Of a DNA stretch of 64,000 nt, positions 11,601 to 23,234 are shown piece by piece (position 1 is the stretch's first letter; every line of letters begins with the position of its first letter). Both the position numbers and the translations under genes were made by a program. Source of the DNA: Allium sativum. Taxonomy: Eukaryota > Streptophyta > Magnoliopsida > Asparagales > Amaryllidaceae. The stretch is taken from the NCBI GenBank assembly GCA_030737875.1, contig CM060921.1, positions 402,978,192 to 403,042,191 on the forward strand, written 5' to 3'. The notes beneath the pieces are model-generated. The model had not been told where the DNA came from. It saw nothing but the letters and a program-made list of their open reading frames with translations, and made no database searches.

Positions 11601-11895
11601 CTTGGATAGATGTAAAGCTCCAGTTATCCAGTTATCTTTTCTTTTGTTTGGCTATTGTATGAGAGTGGGATTATGTACTTCTTTATTTTGATGGATATTG
11701 TACTTGACCTTTATTGTGGTTTTATGATGTAACCAGACATGTTTTACTTCCGCTGTTATGAGATGATGTTTTAAAATTTCAAGTACTATTTATATCTGTC
11801 TTGTTGTAATTTTTCTGTTCTATATTCACTAAAATACTCCACCGATGCTATGGCATTCCCTTAGTGAGTGATCATAGCGGGAGTGGGGTGTTACA
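8692..11895 (+). repeat. Element C 3' LTR
   Basis: Starts TGTAACAACCCG, ends GTTACA. It is 3,204 bp and nearly identical to 343-3540; the differences found are one T/C at the GAGCCCGC site (about 9068), C/A at about 10932, and 6 bp more in the AT microsatellite (8925-8971). The TATA box copy is at 9284-9291. All inner repeats of the 5' LTR are present here at an offset of 8,349-8,355. Confidence 0.97.
9284..9291 (+). promoter_or_regulatory. TATA box of C 3' LTR
   Basis: Copy of TATAAATA at 929. From here transcription would run rightwards out of C into element B, A and D sequences, antisense to B. Confidence 0.5.
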
Positions 11896-11900
11896 TGCAA
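11896..11900. repeat. Target-site duplication of C, right copy (TGCAA)
   Basis: Exact repeat of 338-342, immediately after the terminal CA of the right LTR. Confidence 0.95.
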
Positions 11901-13156
11901 CACTTAAAAGTGTTATTTTCTATTTCAAAAAAAAAGGCCGTATACCTTCTTTGAATGTTCAAAACTAGGTTTTGAAATAACTTTGAATCTGTAGCTCGGT
12001 GACATGATCGAGTTACATGACATCGAAGGGGCTGGAGTGGCGCACCGACACCTGGGGGTGGCATTGAACTCGGCGCAGCGTGGAGGGCCCAACGGTTGAT
12101 CGAAGTTGGTGAATTCAGGGATGCGAATCTCAATGAACATGAATCGATGCTGGATAAATTTGGTATGGATTTGAAGAGAAGAGAGAGCGCTTCAAAATCC
12201 CCAACTAGCTCATTCGATTTTACTGAGTCGATTGGGCGGATTTTGGGAGGGAAGCGAAGAACATGAGCCGCTGTCAAGATATAGGGTTATCGGGGGTTTT
12301 CTGATTTTTTTTATAAATTAAAATAATGAATGAATAATTCTTATTGGCCGATATATATATATTATTTCAAAAATTAGAGTTTTTTCATACGAACTCCATT
12401 TCAAACCCAACGGCTGTTGCCGCTAGCTAAATACCCCCATCCCAAACACAATGGAATATGTTTCGTAGGCCCATTCGATAGTTACGGCCAGTTATTCATC
12501 TCATTAAAATATAAAACATTCAAATTCTATTCTAAACATACATTCTAATTTGCTGGGGCCACTTACTGATTCCAAAAATTCCTGAAAAATAAATCTAGCT
12601 ATGTTGGGACGATACGGTCCCAAAAAAATTGGTTTCGTCAAATTCTGAGACCGTTTGAAAAATGGTTATTTTCTGGTCGATCCAACTTGACAGAAATCAA
12701 CCGAATACATTTTCCTTTGCGATGCTCACATATTAATTCCAAAAATTATGGAATTTGAAACATAGCAATAAATTGGCATCTTGGATCCAACAAAAGTGGT
12801 TTTGTCAAAAACGGAGGTCGTTTGCAAAATGTCAATTTTCAAGGGCTATATTTATTCTATAGCGGCCATCCTGACTATTGAACTGACCATAACTTTTGAT
12901 TCCCGCTATGAAATTTCAATTTTTTAGATTCGTTTGAAAGATATTCTTATACAGATTTAAATATTTTTAGTTTCGCTAAAATCTGTTTTATTTTGCATCC
13001 TGTACGTTTAATCAAAGTTCGAATTCAAAATTTTAAACTGCCACACTATTTCTAACTCGTTATTTAATTGGAATATTTTATTTCAATTACTCTAATATAA
13101 TTAAAATAACCAAATTAAATTTTTTTAATTTGGCTCGTATTTTCTGGGTTGTTACA
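11901..13156 (-). repeat. Element B LTR, right piece, ending TTGTTACA
   Basis: Continues the LTR interrupted at 342. It matches F's LTR (28090-29329) segment by segment: a GC-richer leader zone (about 11935-12290), the CACAATGG motif (about 12443-12450; minus strand CCATTGTG), then two related blocks with GACGATACGGTCC and GGATCCAACAAAAGTGGTTT. Its last bases GGGTTGTTACA are the inverted TGTAACAACCC start, so it is read from the minus strand. The right boundary abuts A's LTR; ACAAA (13157-13161) would be the target duplication but its partner is outside the window. No genes; the 128-residue minus-strand frame here is not conserved. Confidence 0.8.
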
Positions 13157-13709
13157 ACAAAACTCGCCCATCTGGTGTGCGTTTGCATTGTGTGACATGG
13201 GACGAGCTTATGATAGCTTCATTTTCCAAAGTCATTGTGAATTTCTATGCACGGGAATTCACATGGAGTAAACCCGTTTCGCTTTAGCGGCATGGTCGAG
13301 TGAATTTTCCCAACTGTAAAATAAACCCAGAATAATAATAACTATTTTGAGTTCTCACACCAGTCCCACGAATGACCAGGAGTTTATTGTTCCGTACCTA
13401 AACTCTAGGTGCCCATATTTTGCACGGGAAACTAGTAGTTCGGTTTGCAGGCTTACTTTCAGAGTTGGATTCACTTTGGAGCTAGAGCTTTGGTTTTGGT
13501 CTAGCTTCTTCCACTGAGAGTAAATTTGTTTCCGCTGAGCTATGGTATACTCTGATTTTATGTAACTCTGATGTAAAAGATTTGAAATGATATGAAAATC
13601 TCTGTTCTTTGTGTTTAAATATGTCTGTACCCATAATTATCTGTCTTTATGAACGATTTAAGTTGATTTAATTACCTGCGAGGATCAAGCAAAAAGGCGG
13701 GTCGTTACA
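13157..13709 (+). repeat. Element A 5' LTR, last 553 bp
   Basis: From CTCGCCCATCTGG onwards this is colinear with 63545-64000, the end part of A's 3' LTR, at about 90% identity over a 275-bp stretch compared by eye. It ends GGTCGTTACA, followed by a decayed primer site. The earlier part of the LTR is displaced by element B. It contains the CAGTC hairpin (13361-13374) with one pair broken. Confidence 0.85.
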
Positions 13710-14035
13710 GTTGATATCAAAGCTTTGGTTTATACAAAGCTATGGGGTACGACATATTTATACAAAAGATAAGGACTCATCAGAGTTGTAAAATCTCATT
13801 AGAGATAGGGTTAGAAATACCTTAGAATGAGATTTTGAAGTATTACGTTTGAGAGAGCGTATTTTGAAACTGTATAATTATTTTGAAATTTAATAAATCG
13901 TTGTGAAAAGTGTATTTATTTTGAAAACATAATTTATAATAAGAGTTTTGAATATTCTATTGACGTCGAGATGGGACTATCGAGTATTTACGGATTTGAA
14001 TATACACCTAGCTAACGTATATACGAAGCCCGATA
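13710..14035 (+). mobile_element. Element A internal region, left part
   Basis: The 326 bp between A's 5' LTR and the insertion of D. It resembles the start of the internal regions of D (49884-50160) and E: primer site, then TTAGAGATAGG...TAGAACGAG-like words, then AT-rich sequence ending GTATATACGAAGCCCGATA. No coding sequence. It resumes at 57236. Confidence 0.75.
13711..13728 (+). other. Decayed primer-binding site of A
   Basis: TTGATATCAAAGCTTTGG corresponds to TTGGTATCAGAGCTTTGG with two G-to-A changes, the pattern expected from deamination of methylated C on the other strand. It sits 1 nt after the LTR end, where an initiator-Met site should be. Confidence 0.75.
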
Positions 14036-14950
14036 TGTAACAGCCCGAAAATCTGGGCCAGTTTAAAATTTTTATTTTGGCAATTTTAGTGAATTTTGGT
14101 TATTTAAAATGAATTATTTTAAATAATAACGACGAGAAATTTATTTTGAATAGAATAAAACGTATATATTTATATACGTCATCATTAGAATATAAATATT
14201 TATTTATATATATAAAAGGAATTGAAAATGGCGTGGTAGTTCGATAATTCGATTTCAAATTACAAATGATTGTACAGGATGCAAAATAAATCGGATTTTA
14301 GTAATACCAAAAATATTTGAATCTAATTGAGAATATCTTTCCAACAAATCCGGGAAATCAAAATTTCATAGCGGGAATCAAAAGTTACGTCAAGTTGAAA
14401 TTTCAGAATAGTCGCTATGGAATTTCGGCCCTTGAAAATGGCCATTTTGCAAACGACCTCGAATTTCGATGAAACCACTTTTGTTGGATCCGCAATGTCA
14501 AATTATTGCTAGGTTTCAAATTTCATAAATTTTCAAATCAATATGTGAGCGTGGCGAGGTAGAACGTGTTTTGTCAATTTCGATCGACCTGAAAATGGAC
14601 ATTTTTCAAACGGTCTCAGAATTTGACGAATCTAGTTTTGTTAGGACCGTATCGTCAATACGAAGCTAGAAAATATTTTTCTGCAATTTTTAGAGTCCGT
14701 ATGTGGCCCCGGTAATTTGAAATGTGCGTTCAAAATTCAATATATAGATTTATATTTTGATTTTGACGAAAACAGATCGGAACCGTCGAATCAGCCTACG
14801 ATACATATCCCATTGTGTTCGGATTGGGGGTAATACGCTAGGGACGACAACCGGAAGATTCGATTTCGTGTTTGAATGGAAAGAGTACATTATGGAATTC
14901 AAAATCCAAAATAAATTATTAAATAATTATATAAACTTCCTTTTACCCCC
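14036..14950 (+). repeat. Element D 5' LTR, first 915 bp
   Basis: Starts TGTAACAGCCCGAAAATCTG and is colinear with 50921-51830 of the 3' LTR. It contains the U3 blocks with two diverged copies of a GACC...GTTT...AAAATGG unit, the CCCATTGTGTTCGG motif (14809-14822) and a TATA box (14928-14936). Element E enters 14 bp after the TATA box. The LTR resumes at 44496. Confidence 0.88.
14928..14936 (+). promoter_or_regulatory. TATA box of D 5' LTR (TATATAAAC), cut off from its transcript
   Basis: TATATAAAC in the same place as 51812-51820 of the 3' LTR. In the 3' LTR it is followed by a pyrimidine-rich CTCCTCTTCCCCC, a typical plant start-site context. Here that start region is moved 29.5 kb away by E, so this promoter would now read into E's LTR. 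Confidence 0.6.
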
Positions 14951-17869
14951 TGTAAGAACCCGTAACTTCCCCGTGATGGAAAGCGCGGATACTTAGGGAA
15001 CAACACACAAAAGGACGCAGACGGAAGAACATTTCATTGTATATTACAACAATTCCATCAGATACAAGAATATACAGAGTATAAGTGAATAAATTACATT
15101 CGAATAATATCAGAGATTACAATAAATTACATAGCAGCGGAAAAATATACAAAACACAACTAGAAGTAATGCACGGATACAGAGCTTTCCGAGCATCGTT
15201 CCAACTGTAAATCAGGACCCTGTGAATATAAATCTGTAAAACCAAAACTACTAGCTACCCGTGTGGAAAATAGGGGCACCCAGAGTTTAGGTTAAAACAA
15301 TAAACTCCAGGTCAGTCATGTGACTGGTGTGAGAACTAAAACAGTTATTAATCTTTATTTTTAAAGAGAGTAATTCAAGGGACCACGCCGTATATCACGG
15401 AACGGGTTTCCTCCCAAGAATACCAGTGCATATAACAAAACAGCGCAATGCTCTTTGAAAAAATGAAGCTATTATAAGACCCAGGTCCCATCACACAATG
15501 CAACGCAAGCTGGAGGATAGGGTTTTCCCTTATAATAGCCAAATAATGCTTGATACATTTAAAAACAAATCATTTGATACTATTATAAGTGTATAGTGTC
15601 AAAACAATTCAAATCATAAATATCAATCATAGGCGGCATAGCTACCATCTACTATGTCGCCATACTAGGCTCTACAAATAAAACCGCACTATCACGTATT
15701 GGGAATTGGATTCCATCATGAGTCGAGAAAGGGGCAAGCTCCTCTCCGCGTTCGAGACACTCTAGCAAATGTCCCAGGACCCCACTTTGATCCTTGGATC
15801 TTCAGGGCCGGTCCTCTCTTACTTTTGAGGATTAGTTATTCCTGAACACACGTTTCCCGGTCCTTACAGACCTATATCCGAGGCGCCTTGTATCCAAAAA
15901 CCACACAGGTGAAAAGTATATAAATGTCAGGGCTGGTAGGTCACTGACAGCACCCTAGCTAGAAAGAAACGTCGTGCTCTCCCTATAGTCACTATCCCGT
16001 TTTTGACTCATACCGAGGTGTGAGGCTCGGGAATTCACATTATACACAAAGCTACGCCACACAGGCCGTGCTTTGATCATCAACCACAAGACTTTGCTTT
16101 TCAACAGAAGCCTTGATCAATTGCCACTTACGCGTGCCACACTGGCAATTCACTCCATGCGACTGATGTCCATCGATATACAACCTCTAAGTTCGTATGT
16201 CTCAGAGAAGGGCGTTAAGCAAGAGTATAAATTATCCGCCGCCAAACAGATGTATATTTAATAGAGATCAATTAACATATAATAAAATCCAATGTCAGAC
16301 ACACAATCCATTTACAAGTTCGTTCTCGGTCTGAACGAAACCGGAGGCACTTTCCTCGCATATCCATCCATCTCCAAGTATGTCTGGAAGATCACCAACT
16401 GTTTCCCTCATCTTGGGTGTACAGCCCAATCGAGATCATCAGTAATCACCCAAACGATGTGAAGACTTCCGGTCTTCAACCGCCGTCTTCATCTTCGACA
16501 TCTCGTCGAATCGGTTATTTAGAATGGGTATAACCCGGCCTTTCTGAATAACCCACGTATATAATAAACAAATGTTACATAAACACAACGAACGCCTCAT
16601 TCCAATTTAGAATGTTCTTTTATTCACAAAAACACATTCTTAGGGAAAGGTTCCCATTAATTTTATCCAAGACAAATTCTTCTGAATTTATTCTTTAATC
16701 TTCCTTTGGATATCATTTCAAACTAGTCGGGATTAACGAACCACACCGAAGTAATTATTTATTTTATTTCCCAATCCCAACCTATTCATCCCATGGAGCA
16801 AAACTGGTAATACTTCATATCTAACACCACGGTGTTAACGGTAAAATTAATTACCATCTCATGTTCAAATCTAATTAAAGATTTAACTATCGCTTTGGAG
16901 CAAAACTGGTGGTACTCCGCTCTCGATCACCTTTTAGATTTGATAATTTAAATTATCAATTCACATTTTTAATCTAATTAAAGATTCATTAAAACTCCAC
17001 TTAGTTTTAATCTTTTCAAAAAATCAACATCCTGCCTTTAACTGGGTTAAAGAACCAATGTCATCTAAAACACGATTCACGATAAACCCAAATCACATTT
17101 GATATTAAATACAAGGCTCTGAATAGAAAATATACCGGCTTATATTCAATATCAAATTCTGAAACCAACAAATATCGTATTGGAAATAACGATATTAAAT
17201 ATATCTTTCAAATTCCCATAACAATATCTGTATAGTCACGAAATCCAACATCGAAATATTCCGAAGATAATTTCGATTCAATTCCAGTCCAATCCACGTA
17301 TTGGGAATATTGGTTATTTTTAAAATCACTTTCAAATTCAATTTATTTATTTCAAAAATAAATTGATTTTAATTCTAGTTCAAAACTAGTTCATTTCGAT
17401 AAAAATCTATTTTTATCCTTTCAAATGTGGAATTCTTCAGCCCAATTTTTCCCAAATCATTTCTTATGATTTTACACAAATTAAAGATATTTTTAATAAT
17501 TTTATCAAGGCCCGTACAGTCGATTTCCAACAACGGCCATCGAACTGCACTTACAGCGACCTTTTTTGAATTTGATTTGGACATAATTCCAAATCCAACC
17601 GTTAGATTTCAAAATTCTAATATTCATTGGGAAGCTCATTTAGATACGAACCCAACGGTTCTGGTTTTAGGAGAATCCGACGGTCGGATCTCCCGCAACG
17701 TCAATTCGAAGTTAATGGTCGAAATTCACGAACTACCGCGGCGCGGCGCGTTCTATTCAGGCCATTATATAATATATATATATATATTATATATTTCGTC
17801 GATTACCTTTTTAAAACGAATTTTATAAATAGTTCTAAATTTATTTCAAAAACAATTTCAACTTCATCG

Positions 17870-18290
17870 TCAATTTCAAATCGATTTGATTTCAATTCAA
17901 TTCGAATTCATTTCTATTTAATTCGAATTCAAATTCACTTTCTATTCAATTTGAATTCAAATTCACTTTCTATTCAATTTGAATTCAAATTCACTTTCTA
18001 TTCAATTTGAATTTACCTTCTATTTAATTCAATTCGAATTCATTTCAAATTGATTTCAATTCGAATTCATTTCAAATTGATTTCAATTCAATTTCAGTTC
18101 GTTTTAAATTTTATTCAAAACGATTTCAATTCGTTTTTAATTCAATTTCAATTTAATTCAATTTGAATTCATTTCTATTTAATTCGAATTCGAAATCACT
18201 TTCTATTCAATTTGAATTCCAATTCACTTCCTATTCAATTCGAATCGAATTCATTTTTTATTCGATTCGAATTGATTTCAAATTGATTCA
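17870..18290 (-). repeat. GAATTC-rich 29-bp repeats in E left LTR
   Basis: Repeats of TTCACTTTCTATTCAATTTG followed by AATTCAAA, about 29 bp each, then looser GAATTCATTTC words. Copy in the right LTR at about 40780-41150. D has a diverged, inverted equivalent at 46370-46570 and 53710-53930. Low-complexity expansion; short open frames here are not genes. Confidence 0.8.
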
Positions 18291-19489
18291 ATAAAATTTC
18301 AATTTGAATTTTTAATCTAATTTAATTTGAGTTTCATTTCAAAATATTAGATTTTGAAATCACTTTTCAATATTCATTATGAAACGAATAAAATCGATAT
18401 AAATATCGTTCGCGTCAAAATAACGCATCTCTAATCAACACGGCTTTATATTTCAATAATTCGTTATTATATTCAACAAATGAATATTTATTCTATTCAA
18501 CACATGAATCTATATTTCTTTCAACACACGACTAATCTCAACACATGAGTACTGTCAACACATCACTATTTTTGTTATGTAAAATATTTTATAAAACTAT
18601 GGTATCTATCGTTTGATTTTAATTAGACTCCACCGTGAAGTAGATTCTAATTGTAAATATGATAAAGATGTAATTTATATTATTTAAAATATTTTACTCA
18701 ACACATGAATAGTTTCAACACATGATCATCGTCAACACATGACTATTTTTATATTCAACACATGAATTTTCTTTTATAATATTCATTATTTTCCCGATTG
18801 GAATGAGGCCCAATCAATTACCATATAACGTTAATTATATGGATTCCATACAACACATGTATATAATAGCAACGATAAACCATCAACCATCATCCAAAGT
18901 GCACAACACAACTGCATAAGCATCAACTATGAATAATTAACGCTTACACAGCCTGTCGACCAATCAATCGACATACAATTAAATAATTGGGATTAGTGTG
19001 CGCCAAATATCATCCCAACACCCGTGCGGGGTTTCAAATCAACAAACACATATTTTTATTCGTGCAGTTGGGCGATGTGTAAAATTTATCGACCCAATCA
19101 ATATCAGTCAAATCAGTGTATATAAACAAATCGGCCGATTTGTTTATAAATATTCATTTATTCACTTTCACGTTAAAAATTATATTTTTAACAACCAAAT
19201 TATTTTATTCAACCTATGAATATATTTTATTATCTATTTCACATCAACATCACAAACAATTTTCACAACACATCAATCAAACAAACAGGCCATCCATGGT
19301 CTGTGGATGACGGGTGTCGGGTGCTGCTAAGCACCGTCTGCATCCTAGTATATATTTATAACTAGAAAAGGAAATTTAGTGTGAGAAGTTCTCACCAATA
19401 GCTATCCCAACTCCATGACACTTCTAATGTAGGAAATCATCATTGTTCTCGCCTTTTTGTCACTTTCGTTGCCCGTAGCCACTACATAT

Positions 19490-19815
19490 ATAAAATAGAA
19501 TTTTTACTTCGCTATTCAATATAAAAAAAATCGAATTTTTACTTTGCCATTCAATATATAAAAATCTAAATTTTACTTCGCTATTCAATATATAAAAATC
19601 GAATTTTTACTTCGCTATTCAATATAAAAAATCGAATTTTTACTTCGCTATTCAATATATAAAAATCGAAATTTTACTTCGCTATTCAATATATAAAAAT
19701 CGAATTTTACTTCGCTACTCAATATATAAAAATCGAATTTTACTTCACTATTCAATATATAAAAATTGAATTTTTACTTCGCTATTCAATATATAAAAAT
19801 CGAATTTTTATAATC
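19490..19815 (-). repeat. 32-34-bp tandem array in E left LTR
   Basis: About nine copies of a unit ACTTCGCTATTCAATATATA followed by AAAATCGAATTTTT. Related looser copies with AAAAATTCTATTTTTACATCG run on to about 19915. The right-LTR copy (42350-42675) has similar order with base changes. On the minus strand this lies just after the GC island and its donor-like GTAAGT. Confidence 0.85.
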
Positions 19816-20353
19816 ACTCCATATGGATAAAATTCTATTTTTACATCGTTACTATATAGATAAAAATTCTATTTTTACATCGTTACTATATAGATAAAAA
19901 TTCTATTTTTACATCGGTGTTCATATAATAATTTCACCTTTTCAAATATAAAGATTTCGTTTTTATTTCATCACTATAAAAATCACCTCTTTATTTCAAT
20001 GTATATATAATAAAAGTCAGATTTTTATTTCGCTACATATACAAAGATGATGTTTTTATATTCTCTATCTTATAAAGATTATATTTTTATAGTTCCTACT
20101 ATGTAAAAATCATATTTTTATCCTTCTACAATATAAAAGATTATATTTTTATTATCTATATAATATGAAAATTATATTTTCAGCCTTTACATACGATAAA
20201 AATTATATTTTTAACTTCCTTATCATATAAAAATCATATCTTTATCTTTCCTATCGAATAAAAATTTTATCTCTAATTTTCCTATCGAATAAAATTCAGT
20301 TTTAAAATAAAATAAAATGATAACTGAAAATAGAAAAATAAAATAAAAACTTA

Positions 20354-20700
20354 CAGCTCGAGGGGGGAAAAGCACGGCGGTTTATGAAGTGGAGGGAGAG
20401 GCGCAGGGTTTCAAGATGGTGGAGCAGGAGGCGGGGGGGGGGGGAAGAAGGGGGGGCGATGCGTTCGACTGGAGGGAGGGGTGCGGGTTCGGTCAGGGAA
20501 GAAAGGAAGAGGAGGAAGAAGAGAAGAGGGAGGCGACGACAGAGGGGGGTTCGGGGATGGAGGGCGGTGGCGCTCGATCGGAGGACGCGAGGTGGAGGCT
20601 GGAGGAGGAGATGCGGTGGGGGCGCCTCGGCGTGGTGGTCGGCGTCGAGACCGACGACGGGGCGGGGCTCCGCCCCCAATTTTTTTATTCTTCGTTCTGA
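20354..20700 (-). other. GC-rich island with splice-donor-like end, E left LTR
   Basis: About 350 bp of G+C-rich sequence in an AT-rich LTR, purine-rich on the plus strand and pyrimidine-rich on the minus strand. Reading minus, it ends GAGCTGTAAGTTTTT with GT at 20354. It lies downstream of the U3 motif, where a 5' transcript leader would be. It can be read as Pro/Arg-rich peptides in several frames on both strands, which is a composition effect. Compare the islands in D, A and F. Confidence 0.55.
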
Positions 20701-21633
20701 AATGAATTTCAAAGGGGGGGCAGATAGTATAGAAGAAGGGATATCTTTTTTTAATTAATTTAATTTCAAAAAGGTGACTTTTTATTTCGATCTCGAAACG
20801 AGGCCCACCGCCTGTCGTCCATAGTTAATTACCCCCATTCCGAACACAATGGGATATGTTTCGTAAGCCAATTTGGCCGTTTCGATCAGTTTCCGTTAAA
20901 ATCAACATATAACTCTATATATTGAATTTGTACACGCATTTCAATTTACCGGGGTCACATACGAACTCTAAAAATTCCTAAGAAATATTTTCTAGCTTCG
21001 TATTGACGATATGGTCCTAACAAAACTAGTTTCATCGAATTCTGAGACCGTTGGAAAAATGGCCAATTTCCAGTCGATTAAAATCAACTAAAACTGGTCA
21101 AACGCGTTTTCCTTTGCCACGCTCACATATTGATTCGAAAAATTATGAAATTTGGAATCTAGCAATAATTTGACATCACGGACCCAACAAAAGTGGTTTC
21201 GTCGAAATCCGAAGTGGTTTACAAAATTCCCATTTTTAAGGGCCTGAATTCCATAGCGACTATTCAGAATTTTCAACTGGACGTATCTTTTGATTCCCGC
21301 TATGAAATCTTGATTTTTCGGATTCGTTGGAAAGATATCATCAATTAGATCCTATTATTTTTGGTTTCACTAAAATCCGGATTGTTTTGCACCCGGTACA
21401 TTCATTTGAAGTTTGAAATCGAATTATCGAACTACCGCGCCATTTTCAATTCTATTATAATTATATATAATTATTTATATTCTAATGACGACGTATATAA
21501 TATATACGTCGAATTCTATCCAAAATAAATTTCTCGTCGATACTATTTAAAATAATTCATTTTAAATAATCAAAATTCGCTAAAATTGCCAAAATAAAAA
21601 TTTTAAACTGGCTCAGATTTTCGGGTTGTTACA

Positions 21634-21668
21634 ATCTCCCCCACTTAAAACTTTTCGTCCCCGAAAAG
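21634..21668 (-). other. Pre-LTR hairpin and polypurine tract of E
   Basis: On the minus strand CTTTTCG-GGGA-CGAAAAG (21668-21651) is followed by exactly 17 nt, TTTTAAGTGGGGGAGAT (21650-21634), and then the LTR. Perfect 7-bp stem with a GNRA-type loop. Confidence 0.85.
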
Positions 21669-21866
21669 GAACAAAGTCGAAAGTGGTTTGATTAATCAAC
21701 TCTACGTTCGATCTGGCTTCCATTCTCCAACTTTTCAGTTTTTGAGAATTTTCAAATTCTTCAAAAATTTGGCTAACACCCTAAATTTTCGAAAAATTTC
21801 GCCATAACCTCCCCTGCACCGGGAGCCACGGGAAAATCCCGAAATTGCCATACATGCCTTCTGATC

Positions 21867-22055
21867 TCAAAAAGAAAAAGAAAATATCATCATCACCCAA
21901 AGAAAACAGTAAATTATAGTAAACATGTACCTATTTGTCGGGCAAACAAATTTTATTTTCTGCTCTAACCTCCTTGCTATGACCTGTTCAATGTAAGTAC
22001 ATGTATATGCAAGCAAATGCGACCAATTTTCAATACAGTTCCATACTTGATTCAA
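21867..22055 (-). CDS. Small open frame in E internal region, shared with D
   Basis: 62 codons from ATG. Contains HLLAYTCTYIEQ, RLEQK and VCPTNRYMFTIIYCF. D has a 64-codon frame at 50451-50645 with the same core and a different N-terminus. No known domain. It is either a real small peptide or merely what remains readable in two related non-coding copies; two copies cannot decide this. Low confidence as a gene. Confidence 0.2.
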   Translation of the reverse strand: MNQVWNCIENWSHLLAYTCTYIEQVIARRLEQKIKFVCPTNRYMFTIIYCFLWVMMIFSFSF

Positions 22056-22621
22056 TTAGGCTAAATGGTTCAAAATTATTAAACAAATAAACAAACAACA
22101 CAAACATCAATCAATTAGTGAATTAGAGTTTCAAATTCATAATTTTGATACATATACAAAAATCATGTTTTTGATGCCAATTCACAACAAATAAATCTAT
22201 CTATATAAGTTTTGGTTCTCACACCAGTCTAATTGAAACATATAGATATCACACCTTCGAAACTCGAATAAGAATACTGATGATGATGCACCATCATCAG
22301 AATCATCCCCGGATGTCTAGAATGTGATTCTATATCTGTCCAGTATATTAAAACTTCGACTATACGTTCATGACGCGTATACGCGAAATCTTTATATACT
22401 CGATTGTCCAAATTCAAAATAAATAAATAATCAAATACGTATAAAATGATTTAAATTTTCAAAACAAAATTGTTTTCATTTGAAAAATATACTCTTCACA
22501 CTCGTTCTAGGATACTACTGATCCTATCTCTAACGAGTCATTCTAATCGGATATTACTAATCCAATATCTGATGAATTCTTTCATATGGTTCTAATGTGT
22601 CTTGTTCTCGAGCTCTATAAA

Positions 22622-22638
22622 CCAAAACTCTGATACCA
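22622..22638 (-). other. Primer-binding site of E
   Basis: Minus strand TGGTATCAGAGTTTTGG, 2 nt from the LTR end, with 11 of the first 12 bases of the initiator-Met match TGGTATCAGAGC; the 12th is T. Confidence 0.85.
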
Positions 22639-22640
22639 AC

Positions 22641-23234
22641 TGTAATAACCCGTAACTTCCCCGTGAAGGAAAGCGCGAATACTTTGAGAACAACATACAA
22701 AAGGACGCAGACGGAAGAACATTTCATTGTATATTACAACAATTCCATCAGATACAAGAATATACAGAGTATAAGTGAATAAATTACATTCGAATAATAT
22801 CAGAGATTATAATAAATTACATAGCAGCGGAAAAATATACAAAACACAACTAGAAGTAATGCACGGATACAGAGCTTTCCGAGCATCGTTCTAGCTGTAA
22901 ATCAGGACCCTGTGAATATAAATCTGCAAAACCAAAACTACTAGCTACCCGTGTGGAAAATAGAGGCACCCAGAGTTTAGGTTAAAACAATAAACTCCAG
23001 GTCAGTCATGTGACTGGTGTGAGAACTAAAACAGTTATTAATCTATATTTTTAAAGAGAGTAATTCAAGGGACCACGCCGTATATCACGGAACGGGTTTC
23101 CTCCCAAGAATACCAGTGCATATAACAAAACAGCGCAATGCCCTTTGGAAAAATGAAACTATTATAAGACCCAGGTCCCATCACACAATGCAACGCAAGC
23201 CGGAGGATAGGGTTTTCCCTTATAATAGCCAAAT
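22641..23234 (-). repeat. Element E right LTR (its 5' LTR), first piece
   Basis: Plus-strand view starts TGTAATAACCCG and is colinear with 14951-15545 of the left LTR. Interrupted at CCAAAT by element F; continues at 38389. Confidence 0.88.

Larger units (their letters stand above)
343..11895 (+). mobile_element. Element C: complete, young chromovirus LTR retrotransposon
   Basis: An 11,553-bp element with two near-identical LTRs (3,198 and 3,204 bp), TG...CA ends, primer-binding site, one open Gag-Pol frame, hairpin plus polypurine tract, and a perfect 5-bp target duplication. Between the LTRs I find two substitutions (713 T/C, 2577 C/A) and a 6-bp length change in an AT microsatellite. With published plant rates of roughly 1e-8 per site per year this means tens of thousands of years or less. 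Chromodomain, polyprotein order and 3.2-kb LTRs fit the Tekay/Del lineage; the lineage is inferred without a tree. The element lies inside an LTR of element B. Confidence 0.97.
14951..21633 (-). repeat. Element E left LTR (its 3' LTR)
   Basis: Plus-strand view starts TGTAAGAACCC and ends GGTTGTTACA. From left to right: the conserved block with the CAGTC hairpin (15313-15326) and CCTTATAATAGCC; a segment with ATCCGACGGTCGGAT; GAATTC-rich repeats (17870-18290); CAACACATGA words (18490-18780); a 32-34-bp array (19490-19815); a GC island (20354-20700); the U3 blocks with CCGAACACAATGGG (20840-20853). No coding sequence. It is one of the longest LTRs I know of in plants; Ogre-type elements reach a similar size. 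Confidence 0.88.
21634..22640 (-). mobile_element. Element E internal region (1,007 bp, no gag-pol)
   Basis: Runs on the minus strand from the primer site to the polypurine tract. It aligns by eye along its length with D's internal region (49884-50920). It holds GATCAG and TTTCGAAAATTT motifs, a small frame at 21867-22055 also present in D, and a segment with AAATTTTTCGAAAATTT and GGGGAGGTTATGGCGAAAT. No Gag, protease, RT or integrase motif in any frame. Confidence 0.85.

Noticed and set aside
20302..20758. Pro/Arg/Gly-rich proteins in the GC islands (also 43168-43589 and 44516-44953)
   Set aside because: Long frames on both strands at once are expected from GC-rich sequence; frames and lengths change between the two LTR copies.
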